NCBI RefSeq assembly: GCF_002878395.1
Contig: NC_061115.1
Span: 98,486,799-98,550,798, forward strand
From: Capsicum annuum
Taxonomy: Eukaryota > Streptophyta > Magnoliopsida > Solanales > Solanaceae
Direction of reading: 5' to 3'
Length of the DNA stretch: 64,000 nt
Shown piece by piece: positions 61,330-64,000 of the stretch. Position 1 is the first letter of the stretch. Each line of letters starts with the position of its first letter. The position numbers and the translations under genes are program-made. The notes below the pieces were generated by a model. The model made no database searches and was not told the DNA's origin. It worked only from the letters and a program-made list of their open reading frames with translations.

Positions 61330-62769
61330 TAAAGAGTGGTTTACTTATTTTAAATGTAAATAAAAGTAATTGTAAGGAAGTCATAGATTGGTTGTGTTGT
61401 ACTTTAGATTTGTGAAAAGATTTAGGGTTATAGTATTTTTACAATCCAGTTATGCTATCCAATCATTCACCTAATTTGCTTTCTTGAGTTACTAGTTCCA
61501 GGTTAATCGTAGCTATATTGAGCATTTTTTTGATAAATCTAAGCCTTATTAACTATCCCTAACACCTATATTTCTATGGTCGACTGTTAATAGTGAAGTT
61601 TATAATGAAATAATCTATATAAACTATGTTAGCTCCCAAGGTATATTTCAATTCTTAGTGATGAGTCAATTACCTTTCCCTACAAGGTTTATAAACTATT
61701 CGTATTTCCTCTATTTATACTTGTTGTTCCCTTGTCAAGTCCAACAAATGCTTCCTAAATATTATTCACAAGGTGATTAATCAAATAAATAACTAAAAAC
61801 ATGAAGAAATAAATAACTCAATAAATGGAAAACAAAACAGATAATATGATTTTCAATCCATAACTTTTGTGTTCAACCACAACCCTTAGAATTAAGAGGT
61901 TTAGATACTTATGAATCTATTTGGAAGAAGTGATTTCATGAGTTTACAAAGAGAAAATTGAAAATAAAATAAAAAAATAAATTAAACCTTGTTCTTAAGC
62001 TTTTCTCTTGCCTATGACTTCCCAAAAACAGTACTCCTCATAAGAAATGTGTGAAGGGAGTTTATATATAGTTTAGAAAATATTAGAATGTCTAAAATTA
62101 ATCCCAATTAGGTTAGGATAAGTTTTTTTTTCGCGCCACAACCCAAAACCAGAGGGGTGGCGCAAGGAACAACCTAAAATTCAGACCCGTGGCTAAACTT
62201 GCACCATTATTTGCTTTGGGTGAGTGGAATAAGCCTTAAATATTTTCATGACAATAGCACATATCTGGATCACTACTTTCTAGAAACAGTGGTGCAAGAA
62301 ATAATAAGTTTACCCTTCTGCACTCATTTTGTAATGCCTTGCGACATAGATTCTTTCTTGGTTTCCTTTGGTTCCTTAATTCTATTTTTCTTCTTGTTTA
62401 ATCTCAAAAACCCTCAATACATTCCTATATATGCAAATCATGAAATAAAATCATAAATCACATCATTTAAGCTTAAGACAACACTAAAAATTGATCAAAT
62501 GTGAGGAAAATGATGGTAAATAAGGTGATTTTACCCTTGCATCAACGACCTTTGGTCACATAAGAAACCATCGCTTAAGTGACAAAGGTATCATTTAAGC
62601 GATACCTATTGGGTGATTCTAGGTCACTTTAGCAATAGCCTACCCACTTTAGCGATATTCACTTAAAGGACCTTACGGGCACTTAAGCAATTCACCAGCA
62701 ACAACTGATACTAGCAATTTTTTAAAGTCTACGCCAACCCTTATGATTTATCCAAAATCCCGTATACAC
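61330..62769. repeat. Unclassified non-coding repeat with CGCTTAAG-type motifs
   Basis: No protein motif. 62133-62139 (GCGCCAC) and 62157-62163 (GTGGCGC) form a small stem-loop. 62570-62700 has a cluster of CGCTTAAGTGAC, TTTAAGCGATACC, GTCACTTTAGC and CTTTAGCGATA. The opening prose-like sequence with TCTTGAGTTACTAGTTCC and ATTAACTATCCCTAACAC resembles, in character, the non-coding interior at 33898-35690. Probably the untranslated part of an old gypsy element. Confidence 0.4.
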
Positions 62770-64000
62770 TGTAATACCCTCAAATTATGGGTATTTTATT
62801 TTGAGCCTTTTCGTGCTTGAACTATTAATTTTTAACTTAAATAATATTTGGGGATGTAAAAAGGGTAACTCAAAAGAGTTTTTGAATTTTCAAATGGGGT
62901 TTGGGGTAGTTTTAGGTCTTGGAGCCAGTAAGCCTCTAGGATAGACCTGTGACATAAAAGGTAATCACCGTGATAAGGTCTGCGACACACAGGTTAAAAA
63001 GAGGCGAAGGGCAATGAGGTATTTACACCTTTGGATGACCCTTAAGTGTTATATAACCCCTTTACTTTAGTTTTAAGATACTTTTTACTCCCAAATTAAT
63101 TCACAAAGTAGAAACCTCAAGAAGGCCAAGGATTCCACCATACATTCATCTCTTGGGTTCCAAGCTCAAGATTTCTTCCTAATTTTTTTGTGTTTGAGGC
63201 ATGTAGCTCTTTCCCTTGAAGTTATGTCTTATTTATTGCATAAATTGATTATTAATGCATGGTTTTGTTTTGGGTTTTGATATAGTTGAGTGATTTTGAC
63301 TTTTTTGGTGAATTAATTAATTTTTCATAGCTATTTTATAATATTCATTATTTATTAGTGGGTTCAAACATTATGGGATGCATGGGAATGGTATTAAATG
63401 GAGGGATCTTGGTTAGTCACTAATTTTATGATTTTGACTTGATTTATGGCTTTGGAAATTATATACCCTCAACCTGTTTGTTAAATTGTAAATGAATTTG
63501 ATTTTGTCACTTGGTTTGACTTACCCACCTATGTAATTGCATAACTTAAAGGTTAAAAATATACTTGGATTTTAAAGGCCTTGTTGGCTATGTTTTGATT
63601 TAATGAACAAAAGGGGTCAAGGAATTCCTCCATACTTGATTTAATGAACAAAATGGGGGTCGAGGCATTCCCCCTAGCTAAATATGGTTGTTATGGAATA
63701 GAGATAAACTTCCAAGTGTAAGGGTATGATGATACCCAAGTATGCATTAATAGTTGGTTCATTGATTTATAAATGAGTTCTGTGAAACTTATTTTAAATT
63801 GGGCTTTAAAGCAGTTATGTAGCTATGCCATGGAGGTATCGGTCTTTGATGACTAATACTGGAAACTCATGTTTGCCAACGTAAAGGTTGGTCTTGATGA
63901 CCTGCATACATGGTTCACACTATTGATGTATATTTGTATCTTAGATTAATGTGAGGTCGGGCATTACATGGACTTTCTCAATACCTCCAGCTTATACAGT
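62770..64000 (+). mobile_element. Ty3/gypsy LTR-D, 5' part, cut by the window edge
   Basis: It starts TGTAATACCCTCAAATTATG. Farther in, GGAAACTCATGTTTGCCAAC and GGTTGGTCTTGATGACC match the equivalent part of LTR-A/B (GGAAACTCATGTTT, ATGAGGATTGTC), and GGCCTTGTTGGCTAT matches GGCCTTAGTGGC. It is thus a diverged member of the same LTR group in the same orientation. About half an LTR is visible; whether it is solo cannot be seen. Confidence 0.75.

Overview
The window is heterochromatic plant DNA, most likely from a Solanaceae species such as pepper, tomato, potato or tobacco. The species itself cannot be fixed from the sequence. The evidence is the AT-rich composition, the chromovirus-like (Tekay/Del-type) Ty3/gypsy remnants, LTRs opening with TGTAATACCC, LTR-like repeats opening with TGTCACGACCC, and primer sites complementary to initiator tRNA-Met. 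I found no intact host gene, rRNA, tRNA gene or CRISPR array. Every coding stretch I could recognise is a decayed retrotransposon gag or pol with stops, frameshifts and deletions.

Layout. 1-2849: LTR-like and non-coding repeat. 2870-5686 (-): 3' half of a gypsy pol, with a 32-base assembly gap at 3383-3414. 5687-10122 (-): a large LTR-like repeat (family T here) holding two ~40 bp tandem arrays. 10123-15692 (+): gypsy LTR-A, primer site, then gag, protease and the start of RT. 15698-24881 (-): a structurally complete element with two ~3.1 kb LTRs, primer site, polypurine tract and a perfect GTTGG target duplication, but only 2.9 kb of non-coding interior. It looks like a LARD (large retrotransposon derivative), and it interrupts the + strand gypsy DNA, which resumes at 24887-27633 (LTR-B). 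27634-30651: flanking repeats. 30652-33897 (+): another family T copy. 33898-38085: unclassified repeat DNA including a three-unit ~170 bp tandem. 38086-40185: LTR-C plus flank, a second copy of the LTR-B junction. 40186-44230: a second + strand family T copy, split by a 2.06 kb solo LTR.

44425-51320 (+): a Ty1/copia element (Sire-like by architecture) with two ~1 kb LTRs and a decayed gag-pol. 51326-61329 (-): a head-to-tail gypsy array, LTR - interior - LTR - interior - LTR. The interiors carry different deletions: one lacks the integrase core, the other keeps little but integrase. A PIF/Harbinger-type element with TTA duplications sits in one of these LTRs. 61330-62769: unclassified repeat. 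62770-64000: start of another gypsy LTR, cut by the window edge.

The biology is the history of nested insertion, LTR-LTR recombination, microhomology deletion and mutational decay. The most interesting objects are the LARD, the shared-LTR gypsy array, and a recurring arrangement in which unrelated LTR families each carry a cluster of their own short motif, in both orientations, a few hundred bases inside the LTR start. All homology calls were made by eye from the sequence and remembered family motifs; no database search or alignment was run.
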